Shown here: one piece after another, positions 40,944 through 51,369 of the stretch
Layout of the letters: the number at the start of each line of letters is the position of its first letter
Numbering within the stretch: position 1 is the stretch's first letter
Origin: Paenibacillus sp. YPG26
Lineage (GTDB): Bacteria; Bacillota; Bacilli; Paenibacillales; Paenibacillaceae
DNA length: 64,000 bases
Assembly: GCF_023704175.1 (NCBI RefSeq)
Contig: NZ_CP084530.1
Location: 1,634,001-1,698,000, forward strand
Direction of reading: 5' to 3'
Translations under genes and position numbers: made by a program
The notes under the pieces: generated by a model
The model's input: the letters and a program-made list of their open reading frames with translations, nothing else
Told to the model about the DNA's origin: nothing
Database searches by the model: none

Positions 40944-42344
40944 TTAGAGCGTTTCAGCTTGTTGATTGTACAGCTTGATTTCAAAAGTGGTTCTGCCGGC
41001 AGCGCTTAACAGATGCAGTTCTCCGCCGTGCAGTTCAACGGCCTTCTTGGCAATGGATAGCCCGAGTCCAGTCCCTCCATCGCTTGTCCTTGCCGCATTC
41101 CCCCGGACAAAAGGATCAAAGAGGGTGTCCCGGATAGATTCAGGAATTCCAATCCCATCATCGCTAATCTTGAGACTGATAGTATCCCGCATTTGAGTTA
41201 ATTCAATGTCTACCGAGGTTCCCGCGGGATTGTATTTGAGCGCATTTACTAGCAGATTGGATACGGCCCTGCTCATCATAGTAGGGTGGAGACGGATAGA
41301 AATCTCCTCCGCTGGGATGGATAGGCTCAAATTAAAGTGTTTTTGCTCAAATTGATCATAATTCTCTGCTGCAATCTCACGAACCAGTTCACCCAAATCG
41401 GTGTATTGAAACTCTCCCGTCCATGGATAATCTGGGGTATCCAGTTTGGATAATTCGAACAAATCCTCGATTAGCTCCGTCATTAATTTCGCCTTTGTAT
41501 GGATCAAATTCAGATACTTTATTCTTTTCTCCTCATTATCAGCCAGACCAAGCAGCAAAGCGCTGGCGTAGCCCTGAATTGTTGTAATAGGAGTCTTCAG
41601 ATCATGCGAGATATCTAGCAGCATGCGCTGTTTGCTCATCTTTAACGTCTGATTGGCCTGCTCCGTATCCTGTAGATGTTCAGCCATTTCGTTAAAGCAT
41701 TCTTGAATGGTGGTCAGCTCCTCATTGGACCTGAATGCCAGGCGCTGATCGTAATTTCCTTCCTTCATATGCTTGATGGCTGCTGAGATCTGCTCCAGAG
41801 GAATGGTTAGGCGCGAAGAAGTCCACCTGCTGTAAATATATGCACTAAGCACAGACAGAAGAAGAATTCCATAAAAGCTACTGGTAAGCGTAATTGAAAC
41901 ACTGTTAGGAGGCTGAAGCAGCTTCAGCTCTGAGTGGCCCATCTCTCTTGGTATCACAACTAGACATATCAAGCTGGCACCTTGATTGGACCGGAATGGG
42001 GCTATGGAGTACAAATAGGATCCCTTTTGCCCGGAATACATCATGGACATCATCTCTTCTGTGGAATATTGGGTTCGCTTGTCCCGCTTATTTCCTATAA
42101 TGTAGATAAGTGCCCGCTGATTATCCAGGATTTCAACCCACCCTCCCGACTCCTCAATCGCTTTGGAATCAATAGAGGTATAATCGGCTTTGACAATAAG
42201 GGAAGCATCAACTGGGTCGTCAAAATATTTACTTGAGAAGCCCCCAGAGAAGAGTTGGACAAATAAATAGATAATCCCGAGTGTTAGAGCAAAGAACAGA
42301 TAAGACTTAACCAGCGAGTGAAATAAGCGCCCCCTCTTTCTCAC
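40944..42344 (-). CDS. Two-component sensor histidine kinase
   Basis: A 466-residue membrane kinase. There are two membrane segments (about 12-32 and 150-170) with an extracellular loop between them, then HAMP and a HisKA site with His in LLDISHDLKTPITTIQGYASALL. The ATPase domain has MSRAVSNLLVNALKYNP (N box), ISDDGIGIPE and GGTGLGLSIAKKAVELHGG. GTG 42344 overlaps the regulator stop as GTGA. The signal is unknown. Confidence 0.93.
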   Translation of the reverse strand: MRKRGRLFHSLVKSYLFFALTLGIIYLFVQLFSGGFSSKYFDDPVDASLIVKADYTSIDSKAIEESGGWVEILDNQRALIYIIGNKRDKRTQYSTEEMMSMMYSGQKGSYLYSIAPFRSNQGASLICLVVIPREMGHSELKLLQPPNSVSITLTSSFYGILLLSVLSAYIYSRWTSSRLTIPLEQISAAIKHMKEGNYDQRLAFRSNEELTTIQECFNEMAEHLQDTEQANQTLKMSKQRMLLDISHDLKTPITTIQGYASALLLGLADNEEKRIKYLNLIHTKAKLMTELIEDLFELSKLDTPDYPWTGEFQYTDLGELVREIAAENYDQFEQKHFNLSLSIPAEEISIRLHPTMMSRAVSNLLVNALKYNPAGTSVDIELTQMRDTISLKISDDGIGIPESIRDTLFDPFVRGNAARTSDGGTGLGLSIAKKAVELHGGELHLLSAAGRTTFEIKLYNQQAETL

Positions 42345-43057
42345 AGGAAATCTTCCTTCTTGGCGAACTTGTATCCAAGTCCACGTATAGTCTTGATATA
42401 GACAGGCTGCCTGGGGTCTTCCTCAATCTTATCGCGTAGCCTCGAAATATGAACCATAACTGTGTTGTCATCCTTCCAATAAGGATCACTCCATACCTTC
42501 TCGAACAGCTGCTTCTTCGTAAATACACGCCCGGGTGCCTCCATAAAGGTCTTAAGCAGCTTGTATTCTGTAGATGTCAGCTCTATTTCATTCCCTTCTA
42601 GCGTCAAGGCGCAGGACTCCAAATGAAGTCTCAGCCGACCAACGGAAAGGGCAGCAAGTGGAGCTGAAGAGACAGGAAGGGCGTCATTGAAGTCATAGGC
42701 TCTTCGAACCTGGGCTTGAATACGGGCTACAACTTCAAGGGGATTAAATGGCTTGACTATGAAATCATCTGCTCCTAGACCAAGTCCAAGGATCTTGTCA
42801 CTATCCTGATTTTTGGCTGAGAGAAAAATAATCGGCATTTTATAAACCGAACGGATCTGCTTAACCAGCTGATAACCGTCCTGAACTGGCATCATTATGT
42901 CAATTACAGCCAGGTCGATTTGTTCGGACTGAACAATCTCCCACGCTTGCATGCCGTCATAAGCTTCCAGAACACGGTAGTTGTCTCTCTCCAGGAACAG
43001 CTTCAACAGCTCTACAATATCAGGCTGATCATCAACAATTAAAATGGTGGGATTCAT
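42341..43057 (-). CDS. OmpR family response regulator
   Basis: A 238-residue regulator. The receiver domain has ILIVDDQPDIVELL, the phosphoacceptor in LAVIDIMMPVQDGYQLV and Lys in DFIVKPFNPLE. The winged-helix output domain has LTSTEYKLLKTFMEAPGRVFTKKQLFEKVW and VMVHISRLRDKIEEDPRQPVYIKTIRGLGYKF. ATG 43057 follows GGAGG; the upstream extension to 43084 lacks a site. It is translationally coupled to the kinase. Targets are unknown. Confidence 0.94.
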   Translation of the reverse strand: MNPTILIVDDQPDIVELLKLFLERDNYRVLEAYDGMQAWEIVQSEQIDLAVIDIMMPVQDGYQLVKQIRSVYKMPIIFLSAKNQDSDKILGLGLGADDFIVKPFNPLEVVARIQAQVRRAYDFNDALPVSSAPLAALSVGRLRLHLESCALTLEGNEIELTSTEYKLLKTFMEAPGRVFTKKQLFEKVWSDPYWKDDNTVMVHISRLRDKIEEDPRQPVYIKTIRGLGYKFAKKEDFL

Positions 43058-43188
43058 GACTATAGCCTCCAGTGGGTATAACATTAAGCTTCTAGCTTCT
43101 TAAGTCATGTAATTCTATTTACAGCGGCCGAATCCTGTTCGGATAAAGGAATGTAAGTTTATTTTAAGATTAAGACCATATGAAGTGC

Positions 43189-43228
43189 AAAAAAAAGCAG
43201 GCAGGCCCGGATCGGACGCTGTCTGCTC
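43189..43228 (-). terminator. Terminator after fnr
   Basis: On the - strand, AGCAGACAG pairs imperfectly with CTGCCTGCT, followed by a run of eight T. Confidence 0.6.
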
Positions 43229-43243
43229 AGAGACCTCTGTATT

Positions 43244-43960
43244 CTAGATACGGCAAATTTGGTGTGGACATAATTCACAGTGGCAAATATCCTGCAGCAT
43301 GACCAGATCCTTAATAATGATTAATCCGTTCTCATACTCAAGGGCGTCCTTCCTGCGCAGATCACTGAGCATCCGGTTCACACTTTCCCGAGTGGCCCCA
43401 ATCATATTCGAGAGATCGGTATGAGTGATCTTTTTGTTGATACGGATAGTATTGCCCAGCTTCTCCCCATAAGAATTGCTAAGGCGGATCAAGGTGGAAC
43501 ATAAGGCCCCGGGCTTGCCGTACATCATCAAATCACGGAATTTGGTCTGAGTCAGACGGTGGTGAATCCCCATCCATTTCATAAAGTCAATGGCAAAATC
43601 CGCATGCTGGCAAATGATAACCTCCAGATCGCGTTGTTCAATTATCCCGACTTCACTGTCTTCAATTACTTCAGCAGTGAAGCTGAATTTGGATGCGAAG
43701 AAGGGATCTGCTTGGCCGACCAGGTCGCCATTTTGATACATATATAAGATAAGCTCCTTACCCTCATCTGTGGACTTTGTTAATTTGATTCGTCCTCTCT
43801 TAATGAAGAATAGCTTATCTGCCAAATCTCCTTCCCAGAACAAATGAGATCCGGACGGATAAAATTTATCCTTCATCATTACTAATAGACGGTTAAAATT
43901 TTGTTCGGTGAAGCTGTCCGTGTTCCCTTGGGTCAAGGTAGTAGTCATATACTCCTGCAT
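43244..43960 (-). CDS. fnr: Anaerobic regulator Fnr (Crp/Fnr family, C-terminal Cys cluster)
   Basis: A 238-residue oxygen-sensing activator. The sensor fold (SHLFWEGDLADKLFFIKRGRIKL) lacks N-terminal cysteines. The helix-turn-helix is ITHTDLSNMIGATRESVNRMLSDLRRK, whose Glu-Ser-x-x-Arg recognition helix reads TGTGA. The C-terminus CHCELCPHQIC holds the cysteines that in Bacillus Fnr bind a [4Fe-4S] cluster with Asp. AAGGAGTGAG lies before ATG 43960. It is divergent from adhE and shares a region with three FNR boxes, so self-control is possible. Confidence 0.93.
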   Translation of the reverse strand: MQEYMTTTLTQGNTDSFTEQNFNRLLVMMKDKFYPSGSHLFWEGDLADKLFFIKRGRIKLTKSTDEGKELILYMYQNGDLVGQADPFFASKFSFTAEVIEDSEVGIIEQRDLEVIICQHADFAIDFMKWMGIHHRLTQTKFRDLMMYGKPGALCSTLIRLSNSYGEKLGNTIRINKKITHTDLSNMIGATRESVNRMLSDLRRKDALEYENGLIIIKDLVMLQDICHCELCPHQICRI

Positions 43961-44297
43961 AACTGCTCACTCCTTAGTGGTCCAATTTAGTCATATTCTA
44001 CCTGGAAGGGACTAAAGGTCCGATCCATTTATATGCCTCAATTATATAGCTAAATCAAACTGTTGAGGGGCTTGTGAGGAGGGCAAAAGTGGCGAATAAA
44101 CGAACATTGTGATTTTTTTCACTTTAGTTATTTTGTGTGAGAAATATCACAGTATAGCATATCTTACCATGCTAAGATGAATGCGTAGAGAGAAGGACAA
44201 CAAACGAGCGGTTTTGAGATTAATACTCTTGTGAAAATATTCACGATTAGTTAATCCTTTAATTCCCGCTCAGCTAAATAATAGGAGGATGAGAGTA
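43961..44297. promoter_or_regulatory. fnr-adhE divergent regulatory region with three FNR-type boxes
   Basis: TGTGATTTTTTTCACT (44108-44123), TGTGAGAAATATCACA (44136-44151) and TGTGAAAATATTCACG (44230-44245) are seen. TAAGAT at 44173-44178 would be an adhE -10, placing the second box at about -41.5. The third box lies downstream of that start and could give feedback repression. No other gene fits in this 337-bp gap. Confidence 0.75.
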
Positions 44298-46910
44298 ATG
44301 GCTGTAAAAACCGAAGTAACTGAACCCGTAAAGCCAACCGCTGAAGAACACATCCAGACATTAATTAACAAAGCAAAGAAAGCAACTGACGCATTTATGA
44401 AGATGGATCAGGAGCAGATCGACAATATCGTTCAAGCCATGGCTCTAGCCGGCATGGATAAGCACATGTACCTGGCTAAGCTCGCCATTGAAGAGACTGG
44501 ACGCGGCGTCTATGAAGACAAAATTATTAAGAATATGTTCGCTACCGAATATATCTACCATAGTATCAAGAATAACAAAACTGTAGGTGTAATCGAAGAT
44601 AATCAATACGATAACTTCCAGAAGATTGCTGAACCTGTTGGTATTATCATGGGGATCACACCTGTTACGAATCCAACTTCAACAACCATCTTCAAAGCCC
44701 TGATTGCCATCAAGACTCGTAACCCTATTATCTTCGGGTTCCACCCGTCTGCACAAGGCTGTTGTACAGAAACAGCGCAGATCCTGCTCAAAGCAGCAGT
44801 AGAGAACGGTGCTCCTGCAGACTGCATTCAATGGATTGAAGCTCCTTCCATGGATAAGACCAATGCCCTGATGAATCACCCTGACGTGGCCTTGATTCTT
44901 GCCACAGGCGGATCAGCAATGGTTAGAGCAGCATACAGCTGTGGTAAGCCGGCACTTGGTGTAGGTCCTGGTAACGTACCTTGCTTCATTGAGAAGAGCG
45001 CCGATATCGACCAGGCTGTGAATGACCTGATCTTGTCCAAGACGTTTGACAACGGCATGATTTGTGCTTCCGAGCAAGCAGTAATCATTGAAGAACCAAT
45101 CTTCGATCAAGTGAAGAAGAAAATGATCGCTAACGGATGTTACTTTGTTAATAAAGAGGAAGCAGCCAAGTTGACAGCTGGGGCCATCATCGCTGATAAA
45201 TGCGCTGTGAATCCCACTATCGTAGGTCAACCAGCTGTGAAGATCGCTGAAATGTGCGGAATTCAAGTACCGGAAGGAACCAAAATTCTGGTTGCCGAAA
45301 TTGAAGGTGTAGGCACCAAGTACCCGCTGTCTGCTGAGAAGCTTAGCCCGGTACTCGCTTGTTACAAAGTAAACAGTGCACAGCAAGGTATCGACCGCGC
45401 AGCTGAGATTGTCGCATTTGGCGGTATGGGTCACTCTTCGGTTATTCACTCGAACAACGAAGAAGTAATTCAGAAGTACTCTGATCGTATGCCAACTTGC
45501 CGGATTCTGGTGAATCAGCCATCTTCGCAAGGCGGTATCGGAGATATCTACAATACCAACCTTCCATCGCTTACACTCGGCTGCGGTTCGTATGGACGGA
45601 ATTCTACTTCCTCGAACGTAACAGCGGTGAACTTAATCAACGTGAAAAGGGTGAATCGTCGTACCGTGAATATGCAATGGTTCAAAGTACCTTCCAAAGT
45701 CTATTTTGAAAAAGGCGCAACTCAGTATCTTGCCAAAATGCCTGATATCTCACGTGTATTGATTGTTACAGACCCAATGATGGTGAAGCTGGGTTATGTT
45801 GAAAGAGTGGAACACTACCTGCGTCAACGTGAGACCCCGGTTGCTGTTGAAGTATTCTCACAAGTTGAACCGGATCCATCGACTACTACGGTACAACGCG
45901 GTACAGAACTGATGAATCAATTCCAGCCTGACTGCATCATCGCCCTTGGTGGTGGATCCCCAATGGATGCTGCCAAAGGAATGTGGTTGTTCTACGAATA
46001 TCCAGATACTGACTTTAACAACCTGAAGCAAAAATTCATGGATATCCGTAAACGGATCTACAAATACCCGCGTCTTGGCCAAAAAGCTCAGTTCGTAGCT
46101 ATTCCAACAACATCGGGTACAGGTTCGGAAGTGACTTCATTCGCGGTTATCACTGATAAAGAGAATGGCAATACGAAATATCCATTGGCTGATTATGAGC
46201 TGACACCAGATGTTGCGATTATCGATCCAGAATTCGTATACAGCTTGCCTAAAGTGGCTGTAGCCGACACAGGTATGGACGTGCTTACCCATGCGATTGA
46301 AGCTTATGTATCTGTAATGGCTAGTGACTATACAGACGGTCTTGCGATCAAAGCTATCCAACTCGTATTCGAATGGCTGGAGAAATCGGCTCTGACTGGA
46401 GACAAATTGGCCCGTGAGAAAATGCATAACGCTTCGACTCTTGCCGGTATGGCGTTCGCAAATGCATTCCTCGGTATCAACCACAGCTTGGCCCACAAAT
46501 GGGGAGGTCAGTACCACACTGCTCACGGCCGGACTAACGCGATCTTGATGCCGCACGTCATTCGCTATAATGCGAAGAAACCAACGAAGTTTGCTGCTTT
46601 CCCTAAATACACCAACTTCGTGGCTGATCAACGCTATGCGGAGATTGCGCGTATTCTGGGACTGCCAGCTCGTACAACTGAAGAAGGCGTGAAGAGCCTG
46701 ATCAACGCCATTCGCGATTTGAACAAGAAGCTGGGAATCCCCGAATCGTTCCAGGAACTTGGATTCGATCCTAAAGACTTTGAGAGCAGAGTTGAATACC
46801 TGGCAGATCGTGCATTTGAAGACCAATGTACAACAGCTAACCCTAAGCTGCCGCTTGTGAAGGAATTAGCTGAAGTATACAGAGACGCTTTCTACGGCAG
46901 ATTTGAATAA
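44298..46910 (+). CDS. adhE: Bifunctional acetaldehyde-CoA/alcohol dehydrogenase AdhE
   Basis: An 870-residue fermentative enzyme taking acetyl-CoA to ethanol and reoxidising two NADH. The N-terminal aldehyde dehydrogenase half has [16 protein letters not shown] and catalytic Cys in [17 protein letters not shown]. The C-terminal iron-dependent alcohol dehydrogenase half (from about 450) has [35 protein letters not shown] and the iron His residues in [16 protein letters not shown] and [16 protein letters not shown] 44298 is chosen, 9 nt after AGGAGG; ATG 44289 abuts it. It is probably active in anoxic growth. Confidence 0.97.
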   Translation: MAVKTEVTEPVKPTAEEHIQTLINKAKKATDAFMKMDQEQIDNIVQAMALAGMDKHMYLAKLAIEETGRGVYEDKIIKNMFATEYIYHSIKNNKTVGVIEDNQYDNFQKIAEPVGIIMGITPVTNPTSTTIFKALIAIKTRNPIIFGFHPSAQGCCTETAQILLKAAVENGAPADCIQWIEAPSMDKTNALMNHPDVALILATGGSAMVRAAYSCGKPALGVGPGNVPCFIEKSADIDQAVNDLILSKTFDNGMICASEQAVIIEEPIFDQVKKKMIANGCYFVNKEEAAKLTAGAIIADKCAVNPTIVGQPAVKIAEMCGIQVPEGTKILVAEIEGVGTKYPLSAEKLSPVLACYKVNSAQQGIDRAAEIVAFGGMGHSSVIHSNNEEVIQKYSDRMPTCRILVNQPSSQGGIGDIYNTNLPSLTLGCGSYGRNSTSSNVTAVNLINVKRVNRRTVNMQWFKVPSKVYFEKGATQYLAKMPDISRVLIVTDPMMVKLGYVERVEHYLRQRETPVAVEVFSQVEPDPSTTTVQRGTELMNQFQPDCIIALGGGSPMDAAKGMWLFYEYPDTDFNNLKQKFMDIRKRIYKYPRLGQKAQFVAIPTTSGTGSEVTSFAVITDKENGNTKYPLADYELTPDVAIIDPEFVYSLPKVAVADTGMDVLTHAIEAYVSVMASDYTDGLAIKAIQLVFEWLEKSALTGDKLAREKMHNASTLAGMAFANAFLGINHSLAHKWGGQYHTAHGRTNAILMPHVIRYNAKKPTKFAAFPKYTNFVADQRYAEIARILGLPARTTEEGVKSLINAIRDLNKKLGIPESFQELGFDPKDFESRVEYLADRAFEDQCTTANPKLPLVKELAEVYRDAFYGRFE

Positions 46911-46943
46911 GGAAGCCTAAGTTAATAGCACGCTGAAAACGGA

Positions 46944-46987
46944 GTGACAAATATCACCGAAAGAGTGATATTTGTCACATCCTTTTT
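46944..46987 (+). terminator. Terminator after adhE whose arms are FNR-like palindromes
   Basis: GTGACAAATATCAC (46944-46957) and GTGATATTTGTCAC (46965-46978) form a perfect 14-bp stem with a 7-nt loop, then ATCCTTTTT. Each arm is itself a GTGA-N6-TCAC palindrome, matching most of the FNR box. Confidence 0.85.
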
Positions 46988-47082
46988 ACGGCAGATCTCC
47001 TATGATAAGAGTATAAAGAGTCCCAGTTAGAAAGGGATAGGGGCAGAGAGGGAATCACAGAAAGCACTTTGTTGACACCTGT

Positions 47083-47098
47083 TGTGAAAATTATCACA
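47083..47098 (+). promoter_or_regulatory. FNR-type box of the pflBA promoter
   Basis: TGTGAAAATTATCACA is a perfect TGTGA-N6-TCACA palindrome, 77 nt before the pflB ATG. A class II position would place the -10 near 47119-47125 (TAGTGAT), which is a weak match. Confidence 0.8.
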
Positions 47099-47174
47099 AT
47101 TTACGTATTGTACAAACTTAGTGATCTCGCATGTTCCTGCTGGCATCAAAATTAATGTGATGGAGGGAATTATC

Positions 47175-49445
47175 ATGTCGGTTATCGAGAGAGAAGTGCA
47201 GCCGGTAAAACTGGTACAATCCGGATGGAGAAGCTTCAAGAAAGGGAAATGGCAAAAAGAAGTCAATGTTCGCAATTTCATTGATGATAACATTAACCCA
47301 TACCATGGCCGGGAAGATTTCTTGCAAGGTGCCACACAGAATACGAAGGAATTGTGGGACATCGTCTCCGATTTGACCAAGAAGGAACGGGATAACGGCG
47401 GCGTTCTTGATGTAGACGTGAATACCCCATCTACTATCATTTCCCATCAACCAGGTTATTTGGATAAAGAAAAAGAACAAATTGTCGGCGTTCAGACAGA
47501 CGCTCCGTTCAAACGTTCCATTCAGCCGTTCGGCGGGATCCGGATGATGATTGATGCGTGTGAGGCTTATGGTTTCAAAATGCCTGAAGAAGTTATTAAT
47601 ATATTCAATGGAATTCGGAAGACTCATAACCAAGGCGTATTCGATGCCTATACCTCCGAGATGAGAGCAGCGCGCAAAGCGGGGATCATTACAGGTCTAC
47701 CAGATGCATACGGCCGTGGCCGTATTATTGGGGACTACCGCAGAGTCGCCCTGTATGGCGTGGATTTCCTTGTTATTCAGAAGAAATATGAACTAAATCA
47801 ATTGGAGCTTGATGTGATTGACGAGGATGTTATCCGTCTACGCGAAGAGCTGTCTGAACAGATTCGTGCTCTAGGGGAGCTTAAAGCTCTGGCTGAAATG
47901 CATGGATTTGATATCTCCAAGCCTGCTAATAACGCGAAAGAGGCATTCCAATGGGTCTATTTCGGTTATCTGGCAGCAATTAAAGAACAGAATGGTGCCG
48001 CTATGTCCCTGGGCCGCGTGTCTTCCTTCCTTGATATCTACATTGAACGGGATCTAGCTGAAGGCACATTAACAGAAGAACAAGCTCAGGAATTGGTGGA
48101 CCATTTCGTTATGAAGCTGCGTATTGTGAAATTCCTGCGTACGCCGGACTACAATGATCTATTCAGTGGCGACCCTACCTGGGTGACAGAGTCTATCGGG
48201 GGTATGGCGGATAATGGGCAGACAAGAGTAACTAAGAACAGCTTCCGGTTCCTGCATACGCTCTATAACCTGGGACCTGCTCCAGAGCCTAACCTGACTG
48301 TGCTGTGGTCTGATAAGCTGCCTGAAGGCTTCAAGAAATTCTGTGCCAAAGTATCCATTGAGACCAGCTCCATTCAATATGAAAATGACGACTTGATGCG
48401 TCCGATCTATGGTGACGATTATGGAATTGCCTGCTGTGTATCCGCTATGGAGATCGGTAAGCAAATGCAATTCTTCGGTGCCCGTGCGAACCTTGCCAAA
48501 GCATTGCTGTACGCAATTAATGGTGGTAAAGATGAGAAGTCCGGCGCTCAAGTGGGTCCAGAATATCCTGCAATTACAGCAGAAGTTCTTGATTATGCAG
48601 AAGTAATGAAACGGTTCAAGCCAATGATGGAATGGTTGGCTAAGCTCTACATGAATACGCTCAATGTTATTCACTATATGCACGATAAATACAGCTATGA
48701 GCGGATCGAAATGGCACTGCATGACCGGGATATTCTCCGGACTATGGCTTGCGGTATCGCAGGACTATCCGTCGCAGCAGACTCCCTTAGTGCCATTAAA
48801 TACGCTAAAGTAAAGCCAGTTCGTAATGAGAATGGGATTGCGGTTGATTTTGAGATCGAGGGAGACTTCCCTTGCTACGGTAACAATGATGATCGCGTCG
48901 ATCAAATTGCTGTTGAGCTGGTTGAGCTGTTCATGGGCATGATCCGCAAGCATAAGGCTTACCGGAACGCAATGCCGACACAGTCCGTGCTTACCATCAC
49001 ATCCAACGTGGTATACGGCAAGAAGACGGGAACTACACCGGATGGACGTAAAGCCGGGGAACCGTTCGCACCAGGGGCCAACCCGATGCATGGACGTGAC
49101 AAGAAAGGCGCACTTGCTTCCTTAAGTTCTGTGGCCAAGCTACCATATGAGCACAGTCTGGACGGTATATCCAATACATTCTCCATTGTTCCTAAGGCTT
49201 TAGGCAAAGAAGCCGAGGTTCGCAAATCCAACCTCGTATCCATGATGGACGGTTATTTCGGCAGCGGGGCGCATCATCTTAATGTCAATGTCTTCGACCG
49301 TGAACAACTTATGGATGCGATGAATCACCCAGAGAACTACCCACAACTGACTATCCGGGTATCTGGATATGCGGTCAACTTCATTAAGCTGACTCGTGAA
49401 CAACAGCTCGATGTGATTAACCGTACCTTCCACGGTACAATGTAA
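47175..49445 (+). CDS. pflB: Formate acetyltransferase (pyruvate formate-lyase)
   Basis: A 756-residue glycyl-radical enzyme splitting pyruvate with CoA into acetyl-CoA and formate in anoxia. The paired active-site cysteines are in [11 protein letters not shown], and the radical glycine is in RVSGYAVNF near the C-terminus. [21 protein letters not shown] and [10 protein letters not shown] are family blocks. ATG 47175 ([10 protein letters not shown]) follows GGAGGGAA; upstream in-frame codons to 47121 lack a site. It forms an operon with its activase. Confidence 0.97.
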   Translation: MSVIEREVQPVKLVQSGWRSFKKGKWQKEVNVRNFIDDNINPYHGREDFLQGATQNTKELWDIVSDLTKKERDNGGVLDVDVNTPSTIISHQPGYLDKEKEQIVGVQTDAPFKRSIQPFGGIRMMIDACEAYGFKMPEEVINIFNGIRKTHNQGVFDAYTSEMRAARKAGIITGLPDAYGRGRIIGDYRRVALYGVDFLVIQKKYELNQLELDVIDEDVIRLREELSEQIRALGELKALAEMHGFDISKPANNAKEAFQWVYFGYLAAIKEQNGAAMSLGRVSSFLDIYIERDLAEGTLTEEQAQELVDHFVMKLRIVKFLRTPDYNDLFSGDPTWVTESIGGMADNGQTRVTKNSFRFLHTLYNLGPAPEPNLTVLWSDKLPEGFKKFCAKVSIETSSIQYENDDLMRPIYGDDYGIACCVSAMEIGKQMQFFGARANLAKALLYAINGGKDEKSGAQVGPEYPAITAEVLDYAEVMKRFKPMMEWLAKLYMNTLNVIHYMHDKYSYERIEMALHDRDILRTMACGIAGLSVAADSLSAIKYAKVKPVRNENGIAVDFEIEGDFPCYGNNDDRVDQIAVELVELFMGMIRKHKAYRNAMPTQSVLTITSNVVYGKKTGTTPDGRKAGEPFAPGANPMHGRDKKGALASLSSVAKLPYEHSLDGISNTFSIVPKALGKEAEVRKSNLVSMMDGYFGSGAHHLNVNVFDREQLMDAMNHPENYPQLTIRVSGYAVNFIKLTREQQLDVINRTFHGTM

Positions 49446-49513
49446 GGCGCAATGTCGAGATATAGTTAGATAATTATCAGCTGCAGCCTCTGCAGAAAGG
49501 AATGAGACAAATC

Positions 49514-50260
49514 ATGCTTACAGGTCATATTCACTCACTAGAAACGTTCGGAACGGTAGATGGCCCGGGGATACGGTTCGTCCTCTTCATGCAAGGCTGT
49601 CTGCTGAAATGCAAATACTGCCATAACCCGGATACCTGGAACTTGGCTGGCGGCCAAGACATGCAGCTTGAAGAGGTGCTTGCCGAAATTGAGCCATATA
49701 TCAATTACTATCGTTCTTCAGGTGGCGGATTAACCGTATCTGGGGGAGAAGCGACGCTGCAGGCTCATTTCGTAACCGAGCTGTTCCGCGAAGTGAAGCA
49801 GCGGTGGGGGCTTCATACAACTCTGGATACCAACGGTTACAATGAAGGGGATAAGATCAAGGATCTGCTTGATGTAACAGATCTTGTGCTGCTCGACTTG
49901 AAGCACATAGATAACGATAAGCATATCGAACTAACAGGGAAGCCCAATGATCGGATGCTTCATATGGCGGAGTGGCTGTCTGAGCATAATAAGAGCATGT
50001 GGATCAGACACGTTCTGGTTCCAGGCATTAACGATGATCAGGAAGACTTACTGCGACTCGGCCGTTTCATAGGGACACTTAGCGGGGTAGAGAAATTTGA
50101 AATTCTTCCTTATCACCAAATGGGTGTATATAAATGGGAAGCTATGAACTGGAAGTATCCGCTTGAGAATGTACCTTCTCCAACGGATGACGAGGTTCAA
50201 AGGGCGTACCAGCTGGTGGCTGAAGGAATAACCCAGAGCCCTATGCATGTTGGCAGTTGA
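49514..50260 (+). CDS. pflA: Pyruvate formate-lyase activating enzyme
   Basis: A 248-residue radical-SAM enzyme that puts the glycyl radical on PflB. The cluster motif is CLLKCKYCHNPDTW (CxxxCxxC), preceded by GTVDGPGIRFVLFMQGC. SGGGLTVSGGEATLQ and TLDTNGY bind SAM. The ATG at 49514 aligns with family starts (MLTGHIHSLETFG); ATG 49502 is only 1 nt from AAAGG. It lies 68 nt after pflB and is followed by a terminator. Confidence 0.95.
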   Translation: MLTGHIHSLETFGTVDGPGIRFVLFMQGCLLKCKYCHNPDTWNLAGGQDMQLEEVLAEIEPYINYYRSSGGGLTVSGGEATLQAHFVTELFREVKQRWGLHTTLDTNGYNEGDKIKDLLDVTDLVLLDLKHIDNDKHIELTGKPNDRMLHMAEWLSEHNKSMWIRHVLVPGINDDQEDLLRLGRFIGTLSGVEKFEILPYHQMGVYKWEAMNWKYPLENVPSPTDDEVQRAYQLVAEGITQSPMHVGS

Positions 50261-50322
50261 CCACCGTCAACTGACCTGGGCACAGCGCTTGGGAGCCCTG
50301 CAGAGAGCTAGAACCTTATAAG

Positions 50323-50372
50323 CAGCGTGAGAATCAGGATCCTTAGATGCTGGATCTCACGCTGTTTGTTAT
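50323..50372 (+). terminator. Terminator after pflBA
   Basis: CAGCGTGAGA-TC pairs with GA-TCTCACGCTG, followed by TTTGTTATT. Confidence 0.8.
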
Positions 50373-50614
50373 TCAATCCCTCAAGTAGGGGGGAATGAAA
50401 CTGTGAAAGGTCAACGGATAGTGAATAGTCTCTCTACGGGCCGTAAGTGAGGCTGTCAGTTAAATATTCGCTGGGGATTCATGCACGGACTTCATTAGTC
50501 ATGATGGGTGTAGAACGGAGCGCACTCCTACATGGTAGGACCGTGATTGACTCAGGTATCTTTTTACGGCATTATGGGAGATAGACAGATTTGTCAGGGC
50601 AGGAGGAAGAATAC
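50373..50614. other. Intergenic region before zur
   Basis: No gene is seen. A small TCCTAC/GTAGGA hairpin lies near 50525-50540, and a GGGGGGAATG stretch near 50389 has no worthwhile frame after it. No Zur box was recognised before zur. Confidence 0.4.
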
Positions 50615-51064
50615 ATGCTGTCGACAGACCAGATTATTGGAGTTATGTCGAGTCAAGGGCTTCGGATTACAGATCAGAGGAAGACCCTGGCTAAATTATT
50701 TGCCGAAACCGAAGGATATCTGACACCCAAAGATGTCTATGATTATATGTGTAAGAAATACAGCGGACTAAGCTTTGATACCGTCTACCGCAATCTGCGG
50801 GTAATGGAAGAGCTAGGTGTGATCGAGCAGATCGTGTTTGAAGACGGGCTCAAATTCAAGGGTGGCTGCAGCGAGGTACATCACCATCATCATATGATTT
50901 GTCTGCAATGTGAGAAGACTTATCCCATTCATTTCTGCCCCATGTCATTCGCTGATACACCAGAGCAATTCCAGGTGGTTAAGCACAAATTTGAAGTATT
51001 CGGTTATTGCAGAGACTGCCAGGCGGCCAAGCAGGATTCCTGTGAAGCTCAGCCTAAGGAATAG
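50615..51064 (+). CDS. zur: Fur family regulator, Zur-like (zinc uptake repressor)
   Basis: A 149-residue metal-dependent repressor. [31 protein letters not shown] and [20 protein letters not shown] form the DNA-binding part. [22 protein letters not shown] and FGYCRDC hold the two CxxC structural zinc pairs and the sensing His cluster; this matches Bacillus Zur better than Fur or PerR. ATG 50615 follows AGGAGG; TTG 50591 is upstream of that site. A Zur-type box stands before znuACB, 2.8 kb away. Confidence 0.82.
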   Translation: MLSTDQIIGVMSSQGLRITDQRKTLAKLFAETEGYLTPKDVYDYMCKKYSGLSFDTVYRNLRVMEELGVIEQIVFEDGLKFKGGCSEVHHHHHMICLQCEKTYPIHFCPMSFADTPEQFQVVKHKFEVFGYCRDCQAAKQDSCEAQPKE

Positions 51065-51069
51065 ACAAG

Positions 51070-51324
51070 ATGTCCATTACGCGCAAAGTTGTTCAATCTC
51101 CTATCCATGTGTACCGGAAATTCATCTCTCCGCTCAAGCCGCCCACCTGCCGCTTCTATCCCAGCTGCTCGGCCTATGCGCTTGAAGCGATAGAAGTCCA
51201 TGGAGCTCTGAAGGGGTCCTGGCTTGCCGCGAGACGGATTGCGAAATGTCATCCGTTTCATCCCGGAGGGCTTGATCCGGTTCCACCGCGGCATGAAGAT
51301 GTTCACCTTCAAGAGAAGACCTAG
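51070..51324 (+). CDS. yidD: Membrane protein insertion efficiency factor YidD
   Basis: An 84-residue small protein: [39 protein letters not shown], then [25 protein letters not shown]. The three-Cys [22 protein letters not shown] pattern is diagnostic. YidD helps YidC-dependent membrane insertion. It begins 5 nt after zur and is probably cotranscribed. Confidence 0.93.
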   Translation: MSITRKVVQSPIHVYRKFISPLKPPTCRFYPSCSAYALEAIEVHGALKGSWLAARRIAKCHPFHPGGLDPVPPRHEDVHLQEKT

Positions 51325-51369
51325 CTTGACATCGTATATTACTTTTCATATATTTTAAATATATACATT

